NCBI GenBank assembly: GCA_034440615.1
Contig: JAOTOM010003694.1
Coordinates: 62,001-126,000 of the forward strand
DNA from: Ashinkailepas kermadecensis
Lineage: Eukaryota; Arthropoda; Thecostraca; Neolepadidae
Direction of reading: 5' to 3'
Length of the DNA stretch: 64,000 nucleotides
Shown: piece after piece, positions 38,533-49,954 of the stretch
How the letters are laid out: each line of letters starts with the position of its first letter
Numbering within the stretch: the stretch's first letter is position 1
Translations under genes and position numbers: made by a program
Notes under the pieces: generated by a model
Databases searched by the model: none
Told to the model about the DNA's origin: nothing
Seen by the model: the letters and a program-made list of their open reading frames with translations, nothing else

Positions 38533-39735
38533 GTAAGTGTGCCCTATGCGTAGACGACACAGTGTCAACTCTTCTTTCCTAAGCATACGACGGGACGAAC
38601 CTCATGGTTCCAAACGTGGCTTGATGGCTCTCAGCTTGTTCGGCGTGTTTCGCGTCCCACATGGTTTGCCACTTGTTGAGGAGAAAGATGGAAATCTGTC
38701 GGCAATGGTCCGTGGCGGGAAGCGGCAGCGAACGAGTGCACGGGGCATGCGCTGCTCGCCTTGCCGCAGCGTCCGCCAACTCGTTCCCAACAATTCCAGC
38801 ATTGCCAGGAAGCCAACACAGAACCACCCGCTGTCCCAAACCGTACACAGTGGTAAGACACCTTATAATATCACGCACACGTGAGTTGGAGGGACAGCAT
38901 GTGTTCACGGCTAAAAGGCTGCTTAAGGAGTCAGTAAAAATCACATGCGATCACCTCCTGACACTTCGATATAACATAGGGCTTTCAAAACGGCGAACAG
39001 TTCAGATGAATATACAGATGCGTGCTTGGAGATGGCAAACGATCGGGTGACAGAGCCACAAACAAATGCGCTGCCAACACCATTCTCCGTTTGAGAGTCA
39101 TCAGTATGTGTAGTCACCCATTCATGCAATGATCCGATGTGTTCAAGGGTCAGTGAGCGGAACTCTTCTGGAGCAACATCGGTTTTCCTGGTTTTAGCGA
39201 GGGACAAATCCACCTCTGGTGCGATCAACTCCCATGGAGGGTCTCCATGTGCCCAACTTTCCGGATTCCTTGGAGTTCAACTCGGCTTTCTTGGAATAGT
39301 TTACGTTTGCGCACACCGAACGGGGCAAACCCCAAATATCGATATGTGGAGAAAATGGTCGGCAATCGTCGCGAGAAAACATGAAATTAAGCCGGATGAT
39401 CAGGGAGCTAGCGAAGCTTCCAGGCGTAGCGCATTCCCAGCCTTTCTCTACGCAGGCAGAGAGGCGGCTCGTGTTCCTCTGCTAGAAGGCTTATCGTGGG
39501 TGAGGTGCGAAATGCCTCAGTTGCGATGCGGATGGCGGTGTGATGGATGGTGTCAAATGTACGCTTGTTGGCTGCAGGAGTACCGGCATAGATACAACTG
39601 GCGTAGTCAAGTTTTGAACGTATCGGGGAACGATATAACAGCATAAGCGTATCTCGATCTGCCCCATAGGAGGTACGAGTAACGCATTTCAAGATATTCA
39701 GTGCGCTAAAACACTTCGTGGCACAATCCGGAAAG
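38533..39735 (-). mobile_element. LINE with RNase H domain (minus strand, 5'-truncated, frameshifted)
   Basis: Reading the minus strand from 39735: the post-catalytic reverse transcriptase segment LLYRSPIRSKLDYASCIYAG and FRTSPTISLLAEEHEPPLCL. Next is an RNase H start (TDDSQTENGVGSAFV, ELFAVLKALCYIE), then after a frameshift TDSLSSLLAV and WLPGNAGIVGNELADAAARR. RNase H following the reverse transcriptase places it in the I/jockey group of non-LTR elements, common in arthropods. Two frame breaks, near 39230-39400 and 38945, make it a pseudogene. Confidence 0.88.
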
Positions 39736-40563
39736 ATGTACCTCTATCTTATGGTCGCTTCTCTACTGTCCTGGATGTATTTCACAACATATGGGTTATT
39801 ACTAAAGATCCCTGTAGGGTATTTTCCTAAAGTTGAAAGGTGTCCATTTCTGAAAATGATGTTGGGCAATCTCTCATTTAGATGCTTGTCCATATATGAC
39901 CGTCTGCAAACAAAACTAAGCCTTCAAGGCCCTAATACCCTATATCTTGCAAAAGATCAATACATCTCTCGGTGGCCTTAAAACTTGAGCTTTGGAACTC
40001 TTTGGATTTAGGTGTGAGCTCAAGATCCCATATTCCCGTCGCACAATCGGATTTCCGTTCTCATCGTGCAATAAAAACCTGTCTAACGTGCATTTAATAT
40101 TTATGCATGCTTCAGTTAAATGTGTGTGCTTGTTAACGAATATGACAAATGCAGCATCCCTTCACGCCGCATGATTTTCAGCATATGTTGTTCGGTAAAA
40201 TATAACTGATGATTTTCCCCACCTCTTGGTTCTGCCAGGTCTCACAGATGTATTGGAAAAGAAGCGAGAACAACCTTTTCAGAACTGAAAACTGGCCTCC
40301 ATCCAAACCTCGCATGGACGCGTATATATGGAGGTGTGATCTGCCGTTTTTGCGCAATGCTGCCAAGCGGTGCTTTGTCACCCATGGGGATTTCCAGCTT
40401 ACACCAAATGCTCGAGAGAGACGCTAGAACAATATTTGTGAAGAAACAAGCAGCATGTGACTGGTAACCTTGGACCTGTTCGTTGCAGATGGCCACGCGC
40501 ATGGTCTGCCGTTACAAAGTCGATTTTGACGAATTGTGGGACTAGCCAAGGCTGGAGCCAGTG
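39736..40563. other. Region upstream of the CCCH-RING gene; no promoter elements recognised
   Basis: It should contain the 5' untranslated region and promoter of the gene at 40564. No TATA box, splice acceptor or coding motif could be supported. A short open frame at 39718-39981 shows nothing recognisable. Confidence 0.45.
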
Positions 40564-42003
40564 ATGACGACCGAAGCGTTGCCCACGCTTCCAAGCATAT
40601 GTCGCGCATTCAACAAGGTTGGATGTGATGATGATGACTGTGAAGACCTGCACATCTGCTTCCACTTCATCATCGCCAGATGCCGGTTCAACAACAAGTG
40701 CGTCAAAACTCACCTCCTGACTACTGCTCATAACACAGTGGTGCTCGAGGCGCACGGCTGGCACCATGCCAACCAACATCCGGAAATTCTGAATCAGCTG
40801 ATGGAGAAGTTCAAGTCGAACACAACCAGAGCGAATGAGCTAAAACCACCCGGAGTCTGTTTCGCCTATAACATCGTCGGGTGCACGAACCCAAAGTGCA
40901 CCTACTTGCACTTGTGTCTGGATTCCATTCAGGACAAGTGTCCGCTGGGGGACAAATGCAGCCGGGAACACAGTATCACTCATGGCGAACATAATTTGGG
41001 AGTGTTGAGGAGCGCGAAATGCCTTGACGTAGAAACGGCTGTCATTGCCGAAAAACTCAGGCTCATGTACCTGGCCACGAGTGATCAGATTACAAAAACC
41101 ACCACCCTACCATCTAAGACACCCGTGGCGGGGAAAGACGCGGTTCCAAAGGTGTGCTATGCCTACAACAAAAACGGATGCAAGAACCCAAATTGTCAAC
41201 GTTTCCACCTGTGTTTCTACTATGTTCGCAGCTATTGCACAGCGAACCCCTGTCTGCTGGAGCACAACATCTTCCAAGGAGAGCATAACATACGCGTCCT
41301 CCGACAGCACCAGTTGCAGCACAACGGCGCCACAGGCGTGTTCCTCAAGATGCGTGAGTGGTACCAGGCGCAGGAGGCCAGCACGAAGAGCGCCGAGACC
41401 ACGCCTGAGTGTGGCGAGGGTGCGTCTGCGGCGGCCAGTGGATCGACAGAGCGGCCGACGCAGCCGCGAAACCTCGTCTGCATCGTTTGTCAGGAGGTGT
41501 TCATCAAAGCTACCACACTCGGCTGCTCGCACACGTTCTGCGAAGACTGCGTGCAGCGCGTGATCCGACAGACGGACACGTGCCCGCTGTGTCGGGTCGC
41601 CATCGCCACCACGGTGCGCTCGCTCGTCATCGACGACGCCGTCGAGGACTGGGTGGATGGGCTGGATGCAGAGGCTCAGCAGGCGCGCCGCCAGCTGGTG
41701 GCCCAGAGGAGACGAGACGCTGTCGGTCTGCTCGAGACACCGCAGCCGCCTCCAGCCGGCAGCGGGAAGTCAGCTGGCTGTAGCGGTCCGGCCGCTCGCG
41801 GCGGACCATCCGGTCGCGGCGGACCAGCCGGTCGCGGCGGACCAGCCGGTCGCGGCGGGCTAGCCGGTCGCGGCGGACCAGCCGGTCGCGGCGGACCAGC
41901 CGGTCGCGGCGGACCAGCCGGTCGCGGCGGGGCTAGTCACTCAAGGTCTGCAGGACAGCTTCATGGCAAGACCGTTACCACCACTGTCTTTACGTACTAC
42001 TAG
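40564..42003 (+). CDS. Six-CCCH zinc finger, RING finger, RGG-box protein (intronless)
   Basis: 479 codons from the first ATG to TAG, no intron. Residues 13-50, 99-136 and 198-234 are three pairs of CCCH fingers (C13-C21-C26-H30 and C32-C40-C46-H50; C99, C107, C112, H116 and C118, C126, C132, H136; C198, C206, C211, H215 and C217, C225, C230, H234). A C3HC4 RING follows at 306-343 (CIVC, CSHTFCEDC, CPLC). The tail near 420-465 has about eight RGGPAG repeats, an RGG-type RNA-binding box. Paired CCCH fingers of this spacing resemble ZAP/PARP12-type RNA-binding modules. With the RING this suggests an RNA-binding ubiquitin ligase, perhaps in RNA decay or innate defence; that function is inference. 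High G/C third positions contrast with the flanks. Lack of introns could mean retroposition. I know no exact orthologue. Confidence 0.9.
   Translation: MTTEALPTLPSICRAFNKVGCDDDDCEDLHICFHFIIARCRFNNKCVKTHLLTTAHNTVVLEAHGWHHANQHPEILNQLMEKFKSNTTRANELKPPGVCFAYNIVGCTNPKCTYLHLCLDSIQDKCPLGDKCSREHSITHGEHNLGVLRSAKCLDVETAVIAEKLRLMYLATSDQITKTTTLPSKTPVAGKDAVPKVCYAYNKNGCKNPNCQRFHLCFYYVRSYCTANPCLLEHNIFQGEHNIRVLRQHQLQHNGATGVFLKMREWYQAQEASTKSAETTPECGEGASAAASGSTERPTQPRNLVCIVCQEVFIKATTLGCSHTFCEDCVQRVIRQTDTCPLCRVAIATTVRSLVIDDAVEDWVDGLDAEAQQARRQLVAQRRRDAVGLLETPQPPPAGSGKSAGCSGPAARGGPSGRGGPAGRGGPAGRGGLAGRGGPAGRGGPAGRGGPAGRGGASHSRSAGQLHGKTVTTTVFTYY
41800..41935 (+). repeat. 18-bp coding repeat (RGGPAG) in the CCCH-RING gene
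   Basis: CGCGGCGGACCAGCCGGT is repeated about eight times in frame, with GGGCTAGCC and CCATCC variants. The near-perfect identity of the DNA repeats means copy number could differ between individuals. Confidence 0.9.
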
Positions 42004-42337
42004 GCTGCGGAGATCGGTCGGTCTGACCAACCAATCGACATCCAGCCGATCGGAGACGACCGACGGCTAAATCCATACCGGGCTGCTTCATAAAAGCTCA
42101 TTTCAAAATCAACAATTTATTTCTTAGAACTACAACTACAACCCGGTAGCAAAAACGAACTAGAACTCACTACAAAAGTTTACTCTGCTCTGAGCTACAG
42201 TAGTTGAATATCAATGCAACCCGAGCTGAGTACCCAAACATTTTGAAGCCGTTTTAATAACATCATTATATAGCGGATAACATCATTACATCATTATATA
42301 AGATACATCATTATGATAATAACATCATTATATAAGT
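42004..42337. other. 3' flank of the CCCH-RING gene
   Basis: No AATAAA signal in the first 250 bp. Short degenerate AACATCATTATATA repeats lie at 42255-42335. Confidence 0.5.
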
Positions 42338-42398
42338 GGATGGGCGCTATATGACCTATGCAGTCGATGCGCCCCTAAACCACAATAACTAACTATAG
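42338..42398 (+). mobile_element. Tail-only SINE/LINE insertion
   Basis: GGGCGCTATATGACCTATGC, AGTCGATGCGCCCCTAAAC and ACAATAACTAACTA form the shared tail. It is placed directly after the ATCATTATATA repeats. The flanking duplication is unclear. Confidence 0.65.
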
Positions 42399-42779
42399 CA
42401 AAGTGGAATTCGAGAATAGAAGGCAAAGAAGATCACAAATGTTCAGATAACGGATGAACGTGAATCAGGGTCTGCCGGAGCCTTTCCGGTAAGGGCATGC
42501 ACTGCTGTTTTGTCAAATGAAAGACAAGCAGTTTGTATTGATAGTGATAGATCAGCTCCGGACTCTCAGTGAATGAGTTGCGCAGTATTGACATTCACGT
42601 ATGACTACATTGTCCTCCATTCTCACTCCTACATTCCTTCTTCATTGTCCATTCAATTCTCAATTCACGAGTCATGTAGCAGTCCCTGACCATTAGCGCG
42701 GCCGACACTGAAAAATATATTTTGTGACCATCTCCCAAAATGTTCAAATCGGGATGGATCCATATATATTCATGGGGAG
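42399..42779. other. Nothing recognised
   Basis: No gene or repeat seen. Confidence 0.45.
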
Positions 42780-44914
42780 CACTGGCGGATCAAAGGGGGC
42801 ATTCCGATCAGGGCCTCCCGAAGCGCTTAAATGTATTTAAATGCGCGAAGCGCTTAGATGTGTTATCATGGTGTATTTTATCCCCCCGCCCTCCCCCAAA
42901 CCAACCCAAGTAAATTCAAATAAAATGCAGTGACATTTCCGATTAAAAAAATAGCGTTCCGGATGAAGGAATCTGTCAATTTTAAAGGTATTTCTTAACT
43001 AGTTTCGAGGCCAAATATGGTATCATGTTAGATCTTGGCACATATAAATAGTACTATGCTGCTGGAGTTCTGCTTACGGCAAGAGTTGACAACATCAGCT
43101 GTTTCATTAATCATTAGTCAGATTGCATCTTGAGTTTAGTTTCGCCAGTAACGGGCAAGCGGAACAAGTGAGCCAGATTTCGAAAGCCGAATTTGAACAG
43201 GACGTGTCGCTGTTTTGTGCGAGTTACAAATTTATCGAGGTCGTGTTGGAGTGACCAGTTGAGCCCAGTTGAGCACGTTTTGTATGTTGGTGGTGGAGGT
43301 TGTAGCCTGGCGCCGTTACTGAGATGAAGAGACAGGCTGCATTGGTGATATTTTCAAGAAGAATAGCAAGAGTAGGTGTGTATTTAGATCCTGAATAAGA
43401 GAAAACTGGTGTGTTTGCAGGTACGAGAGATTCGGGTAGTAGTACCGGGCACCTAATTCAGGTGCGCATCACATTATCACCTAGTGCTACCTTCCTTTCA
43501 TCTTCTCTATGATGTCCGTGTAGAATTAAGATAATTATTTCTGCCAGTGGCGCACCGAAGGGGGGGGAGGTAAAGGGGCCAGCTGTCCTTCACTCCCTCC
43601 GATGGGACCCCAATAGTCGCATCGGGGCCCCTGGAGATACCACTGGGACCTTTAAAAAGTCGCGTCGGCGCCCCTGAACATCACGCTGGGGGCCTCAAAT
43701 GGTCGGGCCGGCGCCCCCGAAAATAGCTCTGAGAATCCAGAGAATCCAGTCTGGCCGTGCCCCTAAAATCATGCTGGGGCCCAAAAGGTCGTACCGGAGC
43801 CCTGAAAATCGCGCTAAGGCCCCCAAAATTCGGACCTGGGCCCCTGAAAATCACGCTGTGGGCCCCAAAAGGTTGGGCCGGGGCGCCTGGAAATCACGCT
43901 AGGGCCCAAGTAGTCTCGTCGAGGCCATTGCAAATAACGCTGGGGGCCCAAAAAAGTTGATCCTGGACCCCAGAAAATCACGATGGGGACCAAAGAAGTC
44001 ATGCCGGGGTCCTTGAAAATTACGAGCCGTCCGAAGCGCACCATGTCTCGCACGAAGCGGCAGAGCCTTAAAACATGCGTTGCAGCCTCAAATAAACATT
44101 CCGGAAGCTATAAAATAAAGACGCCGGAGGACTCAAAAGCACGCCGGAGCAATGAGACCGCATGAGGGCGCCAAAAACAGGCTGGGGCCCGCAAAAAAAG
44201 ACGGCATGGTTCTAAAAAGAGAACAAAAATACCGGGCACTAAATCAACACATTGGGGTCTTTGAAAGCACGCCGGTATCTAAAAAAAAATTATCGGTGCA
44301 CAGAAAAGCAACAAAACCCCACCAGAGGTCTCAAAAATGTGCTGGGCCCATAACAAAAATGGGCTGAAGCCATAAAACACATCCGAGGAGGAAAGGAAAC
44401 GCAACGGATCCAACAAAAGAACATCCAGTCAGGATCTCGGTTCGGTAGCCAATCTGGGAGCATATTTAACCAAAGAGATGAGGTACATGAAAGCCCAGCG
44501 GGCATCCGGGTTTCGTAACCACCATAAAATGTGAGTTAATCGTCGAATTGAATTGATCAATTTTTTCCATGGAACCCGAATACGTCTATCAAGTGTATCA
44601 TGTGGCAGCAATTAGTAAAATGTAGGAGGCCGAGCAGAAAACGTAGAATATCACGAAGTGTGGCGAATGCGCCGAATGAGCAAGGAGGGTGTACACGTGC
44701 ACGAACATTGGCGTGGTGGCGGCAGGGCGTTGTGAACTGGAATGCCTGAAACAAATTAAAAATGGGCCCTTTGATAAGAGTGGTCGAAATCCATTGTCTT
44801 TAAATCAAAGAGAGTGGTACGTTGGGCTCCTTCCAAATCCGTATGCTCCCTCCCCTGATGTAAGTCATAGGTTATACGCCATTTGGGGGGGGGGTGCCGG
44901 CGCATCTGCCAGTG
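42780..44914. mobile_element. hAT-like element related to 34939-35587, carrying a second insertion
   Basis: The left end is CACTGGCGGATC and the right end GCATCTGCCAGTG. The left part (GAAGCGCTTAAA, CAATTTTAAAGGTATTT, CTGCTTACGGCAAGAGTTG) and the right part (GTACACGTGCACGAACATTG at 44689) match the 649-bp element, but 1.6 kb is inserted between them, including a CAGTGGCGCACCGAAGGG end at 43545 and the 29-bp array. No 8-bp duplication was found, so the outer ends are provisional. Confidence 0.6.
43545..44365 (-). repeat. Degenerate ~29-bp array (locus 3, minus orientation)
   Basis: The complement of the units seen at 16 and 28 kb: CCCCTGAAAATCACGCTG, GGGCCCCAAAAGGT and the like, beginning at the CAGTGGCGCACCGAAGGGG end. 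It becomes more degenerate (AAAAGCACGCCGG units) toward 44.3 kb. Confidence 0.8.
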
Positions 44915-45892
44915 AATACAGGCATCATTTTCCGGGGAAATCATTCCTCAAAAAGGTGTCATTGTACGATAAATATTTATTGTCGGTGTCTTTGTACGGA
45001 CAACACAAGAGCACTTCCTATCGTTGAATAGGAACGATAATGCAACATGATAACAGCTGGCCCGTGTACCGCGAACTTGGTCACTTCGAATCTGATATAC
45101 TCTTGATCCTGTCCTCTTGATGCGGGCAGAAGATAAATAAGGTAAGCGGTCTTAATGTTTAGAACGGTATTTAGCCGTTCTTCCTGAACCATTCACAGCC
45201 TGCTTTCCCTGCACAACCTTTCCCTTCACTGCAGTTTCTGTGAATGTTGTAAAGAAAAGAAAGGATGGTTGAGGATGACTTGAGTGTAGCTGAGAAACAT
45301 CCGCTTGCCTTTTCTTATGTTACGAATGGGGGTGCTGTGTCAAGTATGTGAATCAGGACCACTGATTCGGGAAGATTCAGGTGGAAGATTATCGCTCGGG
45401 GTAATTTGGGAAGGTTCGCAAAACTTGAAAGTGATGAGAAAACGCCATGTTCACATCGAACACCTTGTGAATTTAGTCGTTCCAAATACCCTCGTCAGCT
45501 TGTAGATAGTGTTCGCCAGTTACTGGAACCGTCGTCTGAAAACGTTTGAAGTTGGACGTTTTTAAACGCCCTGCTCAAGTTGCATATGGGGAGCCATGCA
45601 AGTTGCACATGGAAAGCTCTGCTCAAGTCGCACTTGAACAAGGCCAAAAATTAACACCTGCAGTGGTATTAATTGTGTACAATGATCGACTTAAAGCCTG
45701 GGAAAGAGGGAAAAGGCCATCGAAAGCGGTTCCTTCACAGATTGCATCTATTTGGTGACATTTTTCGAAGATGCATACCGTTCCCTTCTGTTTTTTTATG
45801 TACTGTGTTCCAAAGAGGGAACTGGTTTTCCAACGTCCATTCCTATTTTATTTGGACGCTAAATGCAGTCCTAGTTCTAAGGATAGACAAGC
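44915..45892. other. Intergenic; nothing recognised
   Basis: A few short CTGCTCAAGT(T/C)GCA repeats lie near 45570-45635. No gene. Confidence 0.45.
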
Positions 45893-45894
45893 AT

Positions 45895-46247
45895 AGTGGT
45901 GTATAGCTCCAGGTAGCAGCTAATTACCAGGCGGGAACAAGACGTCACACATGGTGGTGTATAGCTCCAGGTAGCAGCGAATTACCAGGCGGGAACAAGA
46001 CGTCACACATGGTGGTGTATAGCTCCAGGTAGCAGCTAATTACCAGGCGGGAACAAGACGTCACACATAGTGGTGTATAGCTCCAGGTAGCAGCTAATTA
46101 CCAGGCGGGAACAAGACGTCACACATGGTGGTGTATAGCTCCAGGTAGCAGCTAATTACCAGGCGGGAACAAGACGTCACACATAGTTGTGTATAGCTCC
46201 AGGTAGCAGCTAATTACAAGGCGAGAACAAGACGTCACACACAGTGA
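45895..46247 (+). repeat. 58-bp minisatellite, six copies, nearly identical
   Basis: The unit is GTATAGCTCCAGGTAGCAGC, TAATTACCAGGCGGGAACA, AGACGTCACACATGGTG. Starts fall at 45901, 45959, 46017 and onward every 58 bp. Only a few substitutions separate the copies, and the last is the most diverged. Confidence 0.95.
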
Positions 46248-49060
46248 GTCCGGGTGCAATCAAGTGGTGGTTGCTCCGCCAGAAGAAGCAGCAATCGCCT
46301 GGAGAATTGATACCGTAGCGGGTAGTGAGTTCCTCACCGCTACCAGTTGTATCAATCCCACTCCCATCATGCCCGCCGATTCTCTAAAACGGAATGCGGA
46401 AGGCAATCTACGGGCAAAATGTGCCTACTTTCCTGGCACGCCGTAAGTAGTCTGGGGAAAGACCTGGACGGGGTGGGCGGTAGCAGAGCCGTGTCTAAAA
46501 GGGATACGCTTGAAACAACAAAGTGTCTGCTACTCTCAAACATCTTATCACGTTCAATGAAGGGAATACCATACACACCAGGCCTGCTGTCCCCACCATC
46601 CCTCCACACCCCAAAGAAGGATGGACAGGTTCGTCACGGAAACAGTGCAAGATAGCACATTTTCTCGATGTAAATCGGTGTGTACGCTTGTATTTGTGCT
46701 GTGTGTCAGCTGTTTTACTCGGCAACATCTGCCATACCCTTGCGCCTGTAGTGATAGTCTGTGCTCTTTGTTGGTCTCCTTGCTACAGGTGGCAGTGTCT
46801 CATATGTGCTCCGTCAGGCTTGCTGAGCGCTTCTTTGCCGACCCATTCAACTGGTGCATGAAAACTGGTCGTGTTGACCTTCCAGTGATTCAATCCCAGA
46901 CTAGTAAAAGATTCCGTGTGGACCTTCTAGCAGCAGTCGAACCTACGAGGTTTTTCCTATGTGCCACCACAAATCTAGATGGTCTCACGACTAATTCCCA
47001 CCTCTCGACACTAAAGTTCCATCACTCAATAGAGCGTTTATCATGGAACAATGCCACCTTAAATCTCGCCAGTGTGGGGAGGGGGGGGGAGGCGGGGTTG
47101 ATGCAACCACCCTGATTTTTTTTTTCTCGTGGATTACTTCCGAACCGCTCAACGAAACCCAGTGAAATATTAGGTACCCTCTGAGGAGTCGTTTTCAGAT
47201 CTTTTGTTACTTGTTTTGTTGGGCTGTCAGCTAACTAAGCAATGACGTCATGAATAGGAACACCTACGACCATTTTCGAACGAAATCGCGGTTTATCGCA
47301 TCTTGACATGGCATTGTGATCTAGAAGAGCACATGTTGTGCGGATTAGGCTAATACCTGACTGGATTGATATTCGGACACTGTCCCTGAGCTAATCGATA
47401 TCTAAGATTGTTTTAAGTTCTGAATCACATTTTCCATCCACTGTTTGCCCTGGGTGGGTGTAAGCAATGCTTTTAGCCAACATTCTATTCAGCTTTGCGT
47501 GGTCGGCACTGGGCCTGGCCTGACCCGTGACCAATGCTTTAAATGGAGTTTAAAATATGTCCTTACTTCCGTAAAGCATCGAATCACCCTGCACCCTGAT
47601 CAGAACTAAAAGTGCATATCCGCTGCAGCTTAGGAAGCGTTTGCGATCAAATTGTGAAAAGTCTCGGCTCTGGAGAAAATGTGACCTTTGGCCTGACCTG
47701 GAGAGTTACCTGTCACCCCCAGGTAGACAAATCGCGTGTCAATTGCGAGATCTCGTTTCACCACATACGCCCGGATTTGTTCGGTCTCTATAACGTTTCA
47801 TTTCGAAACGACAGGGTGTCGCACTAACCTTCCCCCCGCACTGGCGAAGGTGGCAAAATGTTGCGCACGAGCGAAGGTTTGTGAAGAACGTCTGATCTGT
47901 CTGCATACGTAATCGACGCAACCGTAGATTTGTTTGTGTCTTTGCCGTGCATTGGGTCTGTGCCTCGCATGGGTAGAGTGTGCACGGGAAAATATAGCAC
48001 ATAAAGCATAAGCATATAGTACACAAAAGATAGCACTTGATAACTCGATTGCTTACCGTCTTCTTTGTTGAAGTGACTTTGTATATATCCTATATGTACG
48101 AAAGCCGGCGTTAAAAATATATGTCTGAGTGTTGCGTGCACCGAATGTGTCCACATCACCACCCTCCATGGAGCTCTGTCGCCGTGCGCTGGCAAAACTA
48201 GGTTGGCAACAAGTAGTATGGAAGTGATTCTGAAACAATAATCAACCACCTTGAATTATCAACACCAAAACTAGTATTTGAGGGATTTGCGACAATGAAA
48301 GGGGAATGTGAAGCTGCTTTGTTGGCGTTCCAGAACCCACACATAACATACTCACCTTTCAGAATGCGATTAAAATTGGTGAACAGGGTAGCTCTGTGGC
48401 GCTGATTTCGAAAAGGCCATTATTAATATCAAAACCCAAAGTCAAGAGCTGTGCCCTCCGTTATTTTCAGGTCATGGCAAAACATTTGTAGTTACGACTC
48501 GATATATAACCAACTTTTTTGTGTTGAAATGCAAAGTGAACAATATTCGTAATCCAAATTTAACACTGATTTCAAATATGTAACTTGCTTTGAACCAACT
48601 TAACATTTGCCCCAATGACGTCCTGACCTAATGTGAAGGTGAACAAAATTATAGTTTTCCCTACTGTTTTAAAATAAATTTATCTTGGAAAATGAAGGCA
48701 GGGCATTTATATGCACCAAGCACCTTGTGTCTTTTTATTTGTAACGTGTTACGCGACCTTTGAAGGTGATGCCGTTTACATTACCAATACCAATGCATGC
48801 ATATTGGTATTATGTGAAGCCACACATTTTCTTTGGGAGTGGGGTGGAGGCTATTCCTATATAGTAGGCTACTTTGACATGCTTATGATTAATAATGGCA
48901 CCTTGTCGTGACTTTATATGACCCGAGGTCACAAAAGGTCAAGCTCGGTAGTCAAATGATACGTCATTGGAAACCAAGGAACTATCATAAACGGATTAAA
49001 ATCTAGTGGCATTCACCCATTCAACCTGGACCTCGTGCTGGCAAACCCAATGATCTTCGC
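46248..49060. other. Intergenic; no supported gene
   Basis: Two exon-like stretches were examined. At 46264-46440 an open frame ends at a donor-like GCC|GTAAGT. Around 46790-47090 a frame follows CTTGCTACAG. Neither shows a recognisable motif, and joining them is unsupported. A G-run lies at 47075-47095. 47.1-49.06 kb shows nothing. Confidence 0.4.
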
Positions 49061-49744
49061 TCAAAACGAGGTCTTAAAGTAGGAAGAAGCTGGAAGTGAG
49101 AGCAGCTCCGCGATCGGTGCCGTCTCAGGTGGACAGGACGGCGGCGGCGCCAGTTCAGGTGGACAGCACGTCTGCAGCGCCAGTTCAGGTGGACAGGACG
49201 GCGGCGGCGCCAGTTCAGGTGGACAGGACGGCGGCGGCGCCAGCTCAGGTGGACAGGACGGCGGCGGCGCCAGCTCAGGTGGACAGGACGGCGGCGGCGC
49301 CAGTTCAGGTGGACAGGACGGCGGCGGCGCCAGTTCAGGTGGACAGGACGGCGGCGGCGCCAGCTCAGGTGGACAGGACGGCTGCAGCGCCAGTTCAGGT
49401 GGACAGGACGGCGGCGGCGCCAGCTCAGGTGGACAGGACGACGTCGGCGCCAGCTCAGGTGGACAGGACGGCGGCGGCGCCAGTTCAGGTGGACAGGACG
49501 GCGGCGGCGCCAGCTCAGGTGGACAGGACTGCGGCGGCGCTAGCTCAGGTGGACAGGACTGCGGCGGCGCCAGTTCAGGTAAACAGGGCGGCGGAGGCAC
49601 CAGCTCGGTTGGACAGGACACCATATGTATAAGTTGTGCAATAGATCCAGTTCTCCCGCCGCCCAAGGTGAAAATATGTCCGATAATGACAACTGCGAGA
49701 AAAAAGAACGTCAGTGCGACAAAAGAACGTCGATATATCAACAT
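49061..49744 (-). CDS. Candidate signal-anchor protein with 10-residue Pro/Cys repeat
   Basis: From ATG at 49744 (minus strand) 227 codons to a stop. Residues 1-6 (MLIYRR) are basic, followed by a strongly hydrophobic run FVALTFFFLAVVIIG and then GGG, the look of a signal anchor or uncleaved signal peptide. After about 35 residues comes a block of about 18 copies of PPELAPPPSC (one Cys each), with a unique tail ending SSYFKTSF. It could be a type II membrane or secreted repeat protein, or the first exon of a Golgi-type enzyme with a repeat stem. Because the DNA repeat is 30 bp, both strands are open by construction, so only the hydrophobic N-terminus argues for a gene. Function unknown. Confidence 0.4.
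   Translation of the reverse strand: MLIYRRSFVALTFFFLAVVIIGHIFTLGGGRTGSIAQLIHMVSCPTELVPPPPCLPELAPPQSCPPELAPPQSCPPELAPPPSCPPELAPPPSCPPELAPTSSCPPELAPPPSCPPELALQPSCPPELAPPPSCPPELAPPPSCPPELAPPPSCPPELAPPPSCPPELAPPPSCPPELAPPPSCPPELALQTCCPPELAPPPSCPPETAPIAELLSLPASSYFKTSF
49125..49620. repeat. 30-bp minisatellite, about 17 copies
   Basis: The unit is GGTGGACAGGACGGCGGCGG followed by CGCCAGTTCA. It is G/C-rich, with AGTTCAGG/AGCTCAGG as the main variant. It lies inside the candidate minus-strand gene. Confidence 0.97.
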
Positions 49745-49954
49745 ATGCGCAGAAGAAGGCAGCCTAAGACGTATAAGGCCTTGCGATAATGCAAATTTGG
49801 TGCATCGCAAAGCGCAATTCTCCACCAAAGTGAAAACACATGATGGTTAAAGTTCATGTTATTCAAGAATGTTCTGGAGGCAGAAATCTCTAACGCTTGC
49901 TGATTTACCACTTGGATATTTTGTGACGACAGATAGCTTGTGAAGCCCGTTGAT

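Noticed and set aside
46790..47115. An exon starting after CTTGCTACAG with an open frame of about 100 codons
   Set aside because: The acceptor is plausible but no motif, partner exon or conservation can be seen; the end runs into a G-rich tract.
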